DNA of 49,212 nt from Desulfosarcinaceae bacterium. Lineage in GTDB: Bacteria; Desulfobacterota; Desulfobacteria; Desulfobacterales; Desulfosarcinaceae. The position numbers were made by a program, and so were the translations under genes. The DNA lies in assembly GCA_030066015.1 (NCBI GenBank), contig JASJCL010000061.1:1-49212 (forward strand), given 5' to 3'. Shown here one piece after another: positions 8,850 to 16,082 of the stretch (within the stretch, counting starts at the first letter, position 1; the number at the start of each line of letters is the position of its first letter). Under the pieces are notes generated by a model. It was not told where the DNA came from. It saw only the letters and a list, made by a program, of their open reading frames with translations, and searched no databases.

Positions 8850-9785
8850 ATGAAAAGAGATCATCTTCAGAAAACACTCGTCCCCATCGCCCTCTTAATG
8901 AGTATGCTCTGCTGGCTGCCGGCAGCGCTGGCCGCCGACAACTGCGACAAGGCCGAAGCCCTCTTTCTCAACGCCTCCAAAGAGAGCGACCCCGCAGCCC
9001 AGGGAGCACTGCTTGAAGAGGCGGTCCAGCAATGCCCCACCCATGCCAAGGCCTGGAACAACCTCGGAACCGTTTATGAAAAACAGAAGCGCCTGACGGC
9101 CGCCCGGAACGCCTACGAAAAATCGCACCAGGGCGATCCGGAGCTGGGGACACCTTTGGCCGGATTGGGGGATGTGGCCATGAAGATGGGGCGCTTCGAG
9201 GAGGCGTCCAAATGGTACGCGCAGTTTCTGGCCTTCCTGCAGGAGGAGAAGTTGCGGGGCAACCCGCGCGGCCTCGGCATATTCGAGGGAGAGTATCAGG
9301 CCAAGTATGAACGCGTGCAGTTGAAACAGCAAATCCTGGCGGATTCAATGGCCGGCGTGGTGCCCAAGGAGGTCCTGAAAAGAGGGCTGCGGCCCATCTC
9401 GCCGGTCGACAGCGTCAAGGAGGATCTCGAGGCTGAGCGGCTCTCCCTCTTTGTCTACTTCGACTTCAACTCCGCCGAACTGAAAGCGCAGGGGCGGGCC
9501 CAGCTGGCCGAGTTGGCCGCCACCATGCTGCTGCCCGAATACCAGGAGCAGGCCTTTCTGATCGAGGGCCACTCTGACCTCTTCGGGGAGCAGGATTACA
9601 ATCACAATCTGTCCGCCCGGCGCGCCAAGGAGGTTCGCGATTTCCTTTCCGCCAGCGGCGTTGATCCCAAGCGGCTGCAGACCAAGGGCCTGGGCGAAAC
9701 GCGTCCGCTCGTGTTGGAGGGGGATCGTCAGGCTCAGCAGATCAATCGCCGGGTGGAATTTGTGCAGCTCGGCGTCGTGCAATAA
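8850..9785 (+). CDS. TPR and OmpA-domain envelope protein
   Basis: 311 residues from ATG 8850, chosen because AAAGGAAG precedes it and a typical signal peptide follows (MKRDH, a hydrophobic stretch, cleavage near ALAA-D). A longer TTG start at 8820 has no such support. Residues about 35-140 form TPR-like helices (AKAWNNLGTVYEKQKRL, EEASKWYAQF). Residues about 205-310 are an OmpA C-terminal peptidoglycan-binding domain (VYFDFNSAELKAQGRAQL, IEGHSD, NHNLSARRAKEV, GLGETRPL, NRRVEF). The protein should sit in the periplasm, tethered to peptidoglycan and offering a TPR platform. Placement right after the kinase gene suggests it is a partner or substrate of its periplasmic arm (inference). Confidence 0.9.
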   Translation: MKRDHLQKTLVPIALLMSMLCWLPAALAADNCDKAEALFLNASKESDPAAQGALLEEAVQQCPTHAKAWNNLGTVYEKQKRLTAARNAYEKSHQGDPELGTPLAGLGDVAMKMGRFEEASKWYAQFLAFLQEEKLRGNPRGLGIFEGEYQAKYERVQLKQQILADSMAGVVPKEVLKRGLRPISPVDSVKEDLEAERLSLFVYFDFNSAELKAQGRAQLAELAATMLLPEYQEQAFLIEGHSDLFGEQDYNHNLSARRAKEVRDFLSASGVDPKRLQTKGLGETRPLVLEGDRQAQQINRRVEFVQLGVVQ

Positions 9786-9958
9786 GCGCAAGGGGGCGGT
9801 CCGTTATCGCCCGACAAATCGCCATTCAAGAATAGGTTTCGGCCTGCCGGCTTGTCCCGAGATCCGGATTGCCGGTGGGCCGAACCCGCAACAGCCCCTG
9901 GCGCAGCCGGCCCATCGGTGCTGGTGGGTGTGCGGCTGAGGGCAATCTGGCATCTACG

Positions 9959-10618
9959 ATGAAGTCCATCCACGACATCCCTGCCTGTGATCGACCGCGA
10001 GAGAAGCTGCATCGCCGGGGCCCGCGGGCCCTGGCAGACCATGAGCTGCTGGCCATCCTGTTGGGCAGTGGATCGCGAGGGGAAGATGTGATGCGCGTGG
10101 CGACGCGAATCCTCGCCGCCCTGGACAGCGGCAGCGTCGAACCCCACGCCGCCGATCTGCAGAAGATCAAAGGGGTCGGGCCGGCCAAAGCGGCCGTCAT
10201 CGCCGCTGCGCTGGAGTTCGCCCGCCGGCGTATCCGCCCCGAAGGGGTCACCGTCACCGAACCGGTGGCGGTACTGCCCCTCATTCGCCATTATGCCGAC
10301 CGTAAACAGGAGCATTTCCTCGCCATCTCCCTCTCCGGCGCCAGAGAGGTGATCGCCACCCGGGTGGTGTCCATCGGACTGGTGGACCAGGCCCCAGTCC
10401 ACCCGCGGGAAGTGTTCGCCGATCCCATCGTGGATCGGGCCGCCGCCGTCATCGTCGCCCACAACCACCCTAGCGGCAGTTTGACGCCAAGTGCGGAGGA
10501 CCTCACCATGACCCGTCGCCTGGCGGCTGCCGGCAAAACCCTTGGCATTGAACTGCTGGATCACATCATCTTCAACGCCCGCGGCTATTACAGCCTCAAA
10601 GCACACCAACAGCTCTGA
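9959..10618 (+). CDS. radC: RadC-family JAB-domain protein
   Basis: 219 residues. The N-terminal part carries a UPF0758/RadC helix-hairpin-helix region (LADHELLAILLGSGSRG, IKGVGPAKAAVI). The C-terminal JAB/MPN domain has the metal motif HNHPSG followed by a downstream Asp (PSAEDLTMT), as in JAMM proteases. The start at 9959 (MKSIHDIPACDRPREKL) matches the usual RadC N-terminus; an upstream in-frame ATG at 9869 would add an unrelated Arg-rich tail. The RadC family has been linked to DNA repair and to mobile elements, but its biochemical role is unsettled. The gene appears to stand alone, 173 bases after the OmpA gene. Confidence 0.92.
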   Translation: MKSIHDIPACDRPREKLHRRGPRALADHELLAILLGSGSRGEDVMRVATRILAALDSGSVEPHAADLQKIKGVGPAKAAVIAAALEFARRRIRPEGVTVTEPVAVLPLIRHYADRKQEHFLAISLSGAREVIATRVVSIGLVDQAPVHPREVFADPIVDRAAAVIVAHNHPSGSLTPSAEDLTMTRRLAAAGKTLGIELLDHIIFNARGYYSLKAHQQL

Positions 10619-11044
10619 ATCCCATAACGGTGTATTTTTTACTTGCGACAGGGGACAAACTACGATACATGGCCCACGGTGTATGGTTGTAGACCTTCAA
10701 ACGGATGCACCAACCCCGCTTCGCTTTCTCCCTGACTCATAGCAACATCTTACGAGTGACATACTGAAAGCAAGACCGTGCCGATTCCCAACAGGCGGAT
10801 CTGCGCGCCGTGACATCGGCCGTTGCCGAGGCTACCTGCGCTGGGGCGATGAAGCGATCGCCCGTCGAACCACCGTGGTAAAAAGCTGTGCCGGCCCATC
10901 GGCCGGTGCGTACAGCGCCGCTCTCGCCAGTGCTGTCGATGACGGACACCACACAGGCCAGACCGAGGCGTGTTGATTTCGACCCCCTCATCGATCAAGG
11001 ACACCCGCACCGAGGACCGGTGCGGCAAAAAGGAAGCAAACCGA
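10619..11044. other. Intergenic region upstream of a small gene
   Basis: 426 bases without a supported gene. A perfect 8-bp hairpin, CCGCACCG (11005-11012) against CGGTGCGG (11018-11025) with a 5-nt loop, ends a few bases before the Shine-Dalgarno of the small gene at 11045, so it could affect translation of that gene. A second inverted repeat, CCGGCC-catc-GGCCGG, lies near 10890-10905. No promoter is called. Confidence 0.5.
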
Positions 11045-11206
11045 ATGGAAGCCCACAAGAAGAAGATGCTCGAGCGCAAGTTGCGCGAACTGATGCGTCA
11101 GGCCGATCTAGCCCCAGCTGCCGCCAGCGCTCGCCTCAACGCCAAACCCATCGTCACCCGCGTCATCCGTCGCCGGAAGGGCACCCCGGGGAGGGCCCCC
11201 TCCTGA
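11045..11206 (+). CDS. Small basic protein, 53 aa, unknown
   Basis: The chosen ATG at 11045 is preceded by AAAAAGGAAG about 8 bases upstream, a good ribosome binding site. The product is short and very basic. An amphipathic, probably helical N-terminus (KKKMLERKLRELMRQ) is followed by an Ala-rich turn and an Arg/Lys-rich tail (RVIRRRKG). No family was recognised. The charge suggests nucleic-acid or ribosome contact, which is only inference. It ends 53 bases before the convergent TPR gene, with a strong hairpin between them. Reality as a gene is moderately supported by the ribosome site and the biased composition. Confidence 0.5.
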   Translation: MEAHKKKMLERKLRELMRQADLAPAAASARLNAKPIVTRVIRRRKGTPGRAPS

Positions 11207-11213
11207 CCCAGCG

Positions 11214-11257
11214 GCCCGCCGCTTGAGCTCCCGTGACACGTCCGACGAGCGGCGGGC
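11214..11257. terminator. Bidirectional hairpin between convergent genes
   Basis: GCCCGCCGCT (11214-11223) is perfectly complementary to AGCGGCGGGC (11248-11257), a 10-bp stem with a 24-nt loop. It lies exactly between two convergent stop codons (11206 plus, 11260 minus). No T-tract is seen. The position strongly suggests a shared transcription end. Confidence 0.6.
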
Positions 11258-11259
11258 GT

Positions 11260-11784
11260 CTAGCCCTCCTCCAAACCAACCTTGGTCTTGGCCTGCCGGA
11301 CCAGTTCCTGATGCCGCTCATCGTCCGGATCCGCCGCCAAGGCCAATTTTCCCCAGTGGATCGCCTGACCCCAATCTTCCAGCTGGCGATAGTTTTCGGC
11401 GATGGCATAGAGCAGATGCTGACGTGCCACCCGGCGTTGGGGCTCCGGGAAGTCCAGTACACGGCAGAAATCGGTGATCGCATCGGTATGCCGTTTGAGG
11501 ACGGTGTAGCAGCTGCCGCGTCCGATAAGACTCTCCTCGTCGTTGGCGGCCACGGCCAAGGCGCGCGAATACAGGATGACGGCCCTCTCCAGATTGCCTT
11601 CAACCTCGTTGATTTTCCCCAGGTAGAAATAGGGATTGTCTCCGTTGGGATGCCGATAGGCGGGATCCATATCGACAACCTTTTCCAATGCCTGGACAGC
11701 GGCGACGCCATCGGGCTTGTGAAAGCAACGCACCCCCTCCTCAAACCACTCCTGAATCGTCACCGGGGCTTTGGCCTCGCTCAT
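11260..11784 (-). CDS. TPR-repeat protein
   Basis: 174 residues from ATG 11784, chosen because AAGGAGAC lies 5-6 bases upstream; an upstream extension has no ribosome site. The chain is mainly TPR-type helices: EWFEEGVRCFHKPDGVAAV, PYFYLGKINEVEGNLERAV, SLIGRGSCYTVLKRHTDAI, LYAIAENYRQLEDWGQAI. There is no signal peptide, so a cytoplasmic scaffold is likely. Partner unknown. It is monocistronic, convergent with the small gene to its left and divergent from the zinc peptidase gene to its right. Confidence 0.85.
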   Translation of the reverse strand: MSEAKAPVTIQEWFEEGVRCFHKPDGVAAVQALEKVVDMDPAYRHPNGDNPYFYLGKINEVEGNLERAVILYSRALAVAANDEESLIGRGSCYTVLKRHTDAITDFCRVLDFPEPQRRVARQHLLYAIAENYRQLEDWGQAIHWGKLALAADPDDERHQELVRQAKTKVGLEEG

Positions 11785-11987
11785 GCGGGTCTCCTTCAGC
11801 TTTGCGGGATGGAACGCAGGGAACAGCGGGTGGGTATTTCGGGAGACCGTTGACCTCCCGAACAATGGCTTAAGCCTGCCACGAACGCGATGGGAGTGCA
11901 AGGGTTGCGGGGAAATGCGGGGTGCCATCTGCGGTAAGGGTGCTTATTTTGGTTCCAAGTTAAATCCGCTAGGGAGAGCGCACACAC

Positions 11988-12668
11988 ATGATCATCGTCC
12001 TCGTCATCCTCGCCGGTCTGATACTCTTTTACGGTCCCCAACTCTGGGCGCGAGCGGTCTTGAGCCGCTACGACCGGGATGAGTATTTCTCCGGCAGCGG
12101 CCTCGATCTGGCCCGCCTCCTGGTTGAACGCCTGAAACTCGAGGCGGTCCAAGTGACGGAAACCCCCTTGGGGGACCACTACGATCCCCGGTCCAAAACC
12201 GTACGCCTCAACCAGGCGCGCGGCAACCGGCGTAGCCTGACGGCGGTGGTGGTCGCCGTCCACGAGGTGGGCCACGCCATTCAACATCAGGCGCGCTATG
12301 GCCCCCTCGAGACCCGCACGCGTCTCATCGGCACGGCTGCGAAGATGGAGCGAATCGGGGCCATCCTCATGATGGGGCTGCCCATCGTTACCGCCATCAC
12401 ACGCATCCCGGCGACCGGCGCCTTGATGCTGCTGGCCGGCCTCCTGACCCTCGGTGTACCGGTGGTGGTCCACTTCCTGACCCTGCCCACGGAGTTTGAC
12501 GCCAGTTTCAATCGGGCACTGCCAATCCTGGCGTCCGGAGAGGTGATCCCACCGGAGGATCTGCCCGCCGCCCGCACCATCCTATGGGCTTGCGCCCTGA
12601 CCTACGTGGCCGCCGCGTTGGCCGGCATGGTCAACGTCTGGCGCTGGATACGGGTGCTGCGCCGCTGA
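11988..12668 (+). CDS. Membrane zinc metallopeptidase, YugP family
   Basis: 226 residues with an N-terminal membrane helix (IIVLVILAGLILFYG). The zincin signature HEVGHAIQH contains the two zinc histidines and catalytic Glu of HExxH. Further hydrophobic segments follow (GAILMMGLPIVTAI, GALMLLAGLLTLGVPVVV, and a C-terminal one). The length and the YDPRSKTVRLN motif before the active site match the neutral zinc metallopeptidase family typified by Bacillus YugP. Substrate unknown; the site probably faces the membrane or periplasm. Start ATG 11988 follows a GGGAGAG ribosome site about 10 bases upstream. Confidence 0.9.
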   Translation: MIIVLVILAGLILFYGPQLWARAVLSRYDRDEYFSGSGLDLARLLVERLKLEAVQVTETPLGDHYDPRSKTVRLNQARGNRRSLTAVVVAVHEVGHAIQHQARYGPLETRTRLIGTAAKMERIGAILMMGLPIVTAITRIPATGALMLLAGLLTLGVPVVVHFLTLPTEFDASFNRALPILASGEVIPPEDLPAARTILWACALTYVAAALAGMVNVWRWIRVLRR

Positions 12669-12786
12669 GCGGCCGGGCGCCACTTTGCGCCGCGATTCCA
12701 AATCGGCTATGGTGGTACCGCCCGCCGTGCGCTCGCCGCCCGAGCGCCGGCGAAGCGGGACCAATCTGCTGCTCGAGTGGAACATT

Positions 12787-13701
12787 ATGGCGACATCGAC
12801 CTTTCCGTGGCGCTCCTACCTGCTGCTCACCTGTACCGTCCTCTTCTGGTCGGGCAACTTTGTGCTCGCCCGCGGCATCCGTGAGCTGATCCCCCCGGTG
12901 AGCCTCAATTTTTGGCGTTGGACCGGGGCCCTCATCCTGATTCTACCCGTCGCCCTGCCCCGCTTGCATCGTCAGCGCCACCTCCTGCGCCGCCACTGGC
13001 GCTGGCTGGCCCTTATGAGCCTCCCCAGTATCGTTTTCTTCAACACCTTCATCTACGCGGCCCTCCAATCCGCTTCAGCCACCAACACCGTCCTGGTCAA
13101 CGCGACGACCCCCATCTTCATCGTGTTGTTGGCCAGAGGCCTCTTCGGAGAGCGCCTCACGCCCCGACAATCGACGGGAGTGCTGGTATCCCTGGGCGGC
13201 TTGCTCTTCATCATCAGCCGCGGTGATTGGGCCGTCCTGGGTCAGTTCAGCTTCGTCACGGGCGACCTCTGGACCTTGGGCGCCTCTCTCTCCTGGGCCA
13301 TATATAGTGTCCAGTTGCGACAACGCCCTGCGGGCATCGATCCCTTGGTCTTCCTCACAGCCATCATCGCCTTGGGAGTGGTGCTGCTGCTGCCCGTTTA
13401 CTTGGCCGAATGGTATCTGCGCGGCGGCTTCCCGGTAACGCCGGCCAGCCTGGCCAGCATCGCCTACGTATGCGTCTTCCCGTCGCTCTTGGCCTATCTC
13501 TTTTGGAACCGAGGGGTATCGCGAGTGGGGCCTGCCAGGGCCGGCATCTTCATGCACCTCATGCCGGTTTTCGGCATCTTGCTGGCAACCCTCTTTTTGG
13601 ATGAGGTGCTTCGCCGCTATCATCTGGCCGGCATTCTACTGATCTTTACCGGTATCGCCATGACCACCTATCCGGTGGGCACTCCCCGGCGCACGCCTTA
13701 G
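12787..13701 (+). CDS. EamA/DMT-superfamily transporter
   Basis: 304 residues from ATG 12787 (MATSTFPWRS). An upstream in-frame ATG would add an Arg/Pro-rich tail unlike the family. About ten membrane helices form two EamA halves: the first begins LLLTCTVLFWSGNFVLARG, the second with GDLWTLGASLSWAIYSV. Conserved features such as NTVLVNATTPIFIVLLA and FLDEVL are typical of drug/metabolite exporters. Substrate cannot be inferred. The stop overlaps the stop of the convergent msrA gene (shared TTAG at 13698-13701), so the pair has no terminator space between them. Confidence 0.9.
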   Translation: MATSTFPWRSYLLLTCTVLFWSGNFVLARGIRELIPPVSLNFWRWTGALILILPVALPRLHRQRHLLRRHWRWLALMSLPSIVFFNTFIYAALQSASATNTVLVNATTPIFIVLLARGLFGERLTPRQSTGVLVSLGGLLFIISRGDWAVLGQFSFVTGDLWTLGASLSWAIYSVQLRQRPAGIDPLVFLTAIIALGVVLLLPVYLAEWYLRGGFPVTPASLASIAYVCVFPSLLAYLFWNRGVSRVGPARAGIFMHLMPVFGILLATLFLDEVLRRYHLAGILLIFTGIAMTTYPVGTPRRTP

Positions 13702-14498
13702 CGATCGCGACGCTGCACGAGCGCGACCAGCTGTCTGCGGCTCTCCTCGCGCAATCCCAATCCATCGATCTCGGCCTGCAGTTGGGACCAGCTGCCGTAA
13801 CCCCCCAGATAGCCGTTTAGGCGGGTTGCGGCCGTGGAGTCGGTGAGGGCTCTCGCTCTGGGGTAGAAGCGGGTCAGATCGCGCAGAAATTCGGGGCGGC
13901 TGCGCAGGCGGTATTTTTGATGGTACCCCTCCGCCCGGTAGAAGGTTTTTAGCGGTTCGATGGCGGTGCGGACGTTGCGGTTCCTTGCGTGGGCGATCGC
14001 ATTGCGGTGACGCTCAGCGGCCGCGCGCTGTTCATCGTCATGGTAGAACAATGCGTTGCGATACTGGCGCGACCAACTGCGGCTGAAGGGTTTATGCGCC
14101 TTCCAGAAGATCGCCAGGAGCGTGTCGTAGGGGATCTGGGCAGGGTCGAAATCGATCTGCAGCGCCTCGCTGTGGTCCCCCAGGTCATGATAGGTGGGGT
14201 CCTTCAAGTCCCCGCCGGTGTACCCGACACGGGTGCGAATCACGCCCTTCAAACTCCCGAACTGGGAGTCGGGTCCCCAAAATCAGCCCAGGGCAAAGGT
14301 GGCCGTTTCGAAATCGCCGGGCGCGGCCAGGTCGATCGCCGGAGGTGTCGGGGACGGCGTGTCGCCCGCCGCAGCGGTGTCACCGCTGCCGGCGGCAAAG
14401 ACGGGGCTGGCGGTGCTGGTCGGTTTACATCCTTGTAGGAGGGTGGTCAATCCAGCCGATCCCAAGGCACAGTGGGAAAGAAAGGTGCGTCTGTTCAT
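13698..14498 (-). CDS. msrA: Selenocysteine-containing peptide-methionine (S)-S-oxide reductase, Tat/lipoprotein type (UGA at 14283-14285)
   Basis: One frame of 266 codons if the UGA at 14285-14283 is read as selenocysteine. ATG 14498 has a strong GGAGGAG site. The N-terminus NRRTFLS is a Tat-like twin-arginine motif, and LLQGC (Cys24) a probable lipobox. After a Pro/Ala/Thr linker comes TFALG-U72-FWG, exactly the MsrA active-site motif GCFWG with UGA in place of the catalytic Cys codon. The rest is canonical MsrA: GVIRTRVGYTGG, PTYHDLGDHSEALQ, FWKAHKP, QYRNALFYHDDEQ, AEGYHQKY. No cysteine occurs after U72, so there is no resolving Cys. A SECIS-like hairpin follows at the expected distance. 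The enzyme should reduce methionine-S-sulfoxide in periplasmic proteins. The alternative, a pseudogene or sequencing error, would require a stop to hit exactly the catalytic codon with everything else intact. Confidence 0.9.
14253..14269 (-). promoter_or_regulatory. SECIS-like hairpin after msrA UGA
   Basis: On the msrA mRNA, ACUCCC (14269-14264) pairs with GGGAGU (14258-14253) around the loop AGUUC. A further G-U pair can extend the base of the stem. The stem starts 13 nt after the UGA. Known bacterial SECIS elements are short hairpins about 11 nt after UGA with G and U in the loop, and this fits. It would recruit SelB with selenocysteyl-tRNA. A bulged U like that of E. coli fdhF is not obvious. 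Confidence 0.75.
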
Positions 14499-14652
14499 GG
14501 TGGTCTCCTCCGGTTTTGGCAGCATCATGGGTAAACAGCGCCATTGATCCCAGAATAAGCATCGCTCCCACATAGGAAACCGCCAAAACCGTAAAGATTG
14601 TGTAAACCCGGTCCCGCTTATCGCTGCTCGGCGAGCAATGCTCGGTAAGCAT
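14425..14652 (-). CDS. Possible small membrane protein overlapping msrA start
   Basis: A 75-codon frame starts at ATG 14652 and overlaps the first 74 bases of msrA in another frame. Its first 45 residues look protein-like: a polar start (LTEHCSPSSDKRDR), then a good membrane helix (VYTIFTVLAVSYVGAML and following). There is no clear ribosome site, and the tail within msrA looks arbitrary. It may be a genuine small membrane protein, a degraded remnant or chance. Confidence 0.25.
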   Translation of the reverse strand: MLTEHCSPSSDKRDRVYTIFTVLAVSYVGAMLILGSMALFTHDAAKTGGDHHEQTHLSFPLCLGIGWIDHPPTRM

Positions 14653-14956
14653 GCCAAAAGCGAAGCAGAACTGGAACGCCGACCGAACCGTATGGATTGG
14701 AACCTAGCGGCGGTATGCGCGTCGCCGGCGACAGGGCCTTTTTTGGTAAAGGCGAAGCGTCTATGATGCAGCGCTTCGCTGTCAGTGGAGCGGCAATTGC
14801 TTCTGAAGTGCCCGGGGCACCGCAAAAACGCGTGCAACGTGTTGTTGAGACTTGAGTATTTAAAAAACATTAATAATATTATGAAATTAGTGGGGTTCGG
14901 CAGATAACCATACTGAACGAAGCATCCAATTGCTCCGGAGGGCATGGGCTCAACAG
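14499..14956. other. Divergent intergenic region, msrA and histidine kinase
   Basis: 458 bases. Overlapping palindromes at 14626-14644 (GCTCG-G-CGAGC and CGAGCA-A-TGCTCG) are framed by GCTTA (14616-14620) and TAAGC (14646-14650), a possible cruciform or leader hairpin on the msrA side. The right third (about 14850-14890) is strongly AT-rich and includes the likely kinase promoter. A doubtful small membrane frame is listed separately. Confidence 0.55.
14852..14879 (+). promoter_or_regulatory. Candidate promoter of the sensor kinase gene
   Basis: TTGAGT (14852-14857) and TAATAT (14874-14879) are separated by 16 bases in the most AT-rich part of the gap. Each matches four of six sigma-70 consensus bases. 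An alternative -10 is TATTAT at 14877-14882. Confidence 0.35.
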
Positions 14957-16063
14957 ATGCACACCATATCTGAAGAAAAAGCCAGTCTTGTCGAGAAGAT
15001 TCGCATTTTAGAATGTTTGTACCAGATCTCCGAATTGGTGGTCGAGGACGCAGATGGTTTTGAAAACACCATTCAGCGCATCGTTGATTTGGTGCCCCGG
15101 GCATTCGAATATCCCGAGAAGGTGGCCGCGGCCATCGATCTGAAGGAGCGCCGATACCAAACACCTGGCTTTGAAACTGCGCAGGGCACCGTCCAACACC
15201 CGATTGTCGTCAATGGTGAGGGAAGGGGTTCCCTTGCGATAGGCTGTATTGAAGAGGGCGCCTTTGCCCTGAGTACGGAGGGGACCTGTAGCATTGCGGA
15301 AAACAATTTGATGGCCGCAGTTGCGAAGAAGGTCGCCTATATGATTGATCGCAAAGAGGCCATCGACAGAAAGCAACTTTTGGAGGAGCAGTTGATGCAT
15401 GCGGATCGCTTGTCGACAATCGGTCAACTGGCTGCCGGCATCGCGCATGAATTGAACAATCCACTTGGAGATATTCTGGGGTTTGCGGAATTGGCCGCCA
15501 ACACGCCGGATTTGCAAGAAGAGATTTACAAAGACTTGGTTAAAATTGTCAAATCAACCCTGTATGCCAGGGAAATCATCAAAAAGGTATTGTATTTCAG
15601 CCGGCAGACACATCCACGGGAGGCAACGGCCGATTTGAATCAGTTAATCGGTGAGTGGATGGATTTTCTCGAATCGCGGTGTGCCAAAAATGGCATTCAG
15701 GTGGCATTACAGCTGGATGACAACTTGCCCATCGTCAACGGAGACCCAGCCCAACTGAACCAGGTGCTCATCAATGTGGTGGTCAATGCCATCCAAGCCA
15801 TGCCAGATGGCGGCATCCTGACCATTCAAACGCGGCGCAAGGAAAACCAAGTTTCACTCGTCGTTCAGGATACCGGCAATGGGATCGAAAAAGCGGTCAA
15901 AGACAACATTTTTCTTCCTTTTTTCACTACCAAGGAGGTCGATCAGGGGACCGGTCTGGGATTGTCTGTGGTTCATGGCATCGTCCAGGAACACGGTGGC
16001 AGCATCGAGGTGGCAAGCCAGGTCGGCCAGGGTACGATTTTTACGATTTGGTTGCCCGTTTAG
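14957..16063 (+). CDS. Cytoplasmic sensor histidine kinase
   Basis: 368 residues from ATG 14957; a TTG start nine codons upstream is the alternative. There are no membrane helices. Residues about 1-135 form a GAF-like sensor region (FENTIQRIVDLVPRAFEYPE, PIVVNGEGRGSLAIGC). A helix then leads to the HisKA domain with phospho-acceptor His164 in AAGIAHELNNPLG. HATPase motifs follow: the N box NVVVNAIQAMPDGG, G1 DTGNGIE, and G2 GTGLGLSVVHGI. The gene lies 19 bases before an NtrC-type regulator, its obvious cognate partner. The signal sensed is unknown; location just upstream of the Mrp operon suggests ion or pH stress (inference). Confidence 0.92.
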   Translation: MHTISEEKASLVEKIRILECLYQISELVVEDADGFENTIQRIVDLVPRAFEYPEKVAAAIDLKERRYQTPGFETAQGTVQHPIVVNGEGRGSLAIGCIEEGAFALSTEGTCSIAENNLMAAVAKKVAYMIDRKEAIDRKQLLEEQLMHADRLSTIGQLAAGIAHELNNPLGDILGFAELAANTPDLQEEIYKDLVKIVKSTLYAREIIKKVLYFSRQTHPREATADLNQLIGEWMDFLESRCAKNGIQVALQLDDNLPIVNGDPAQLNQVLINVVVNAIQAMPDGGILTIQTRRKENQVSLVVQDTGNGIEKAVKDNIFLPFFTTKEVDQGTGLGLSVVHGIVQEHGGSIEVASQVGQGTIFTIWLPV

Positions 16064-16082
16064 GCATTAACGAGAGGGAAAA

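Noticed and set aside
13698-14252. MsrA as a truncated pseudogene starting at 14252
   Set aside because: The missing active-site half is present in the same frame just upstream, interrupted only by the UGA at the catalytic codon, with a ribosome site and signal sequence. Recoding explains this better than decay.
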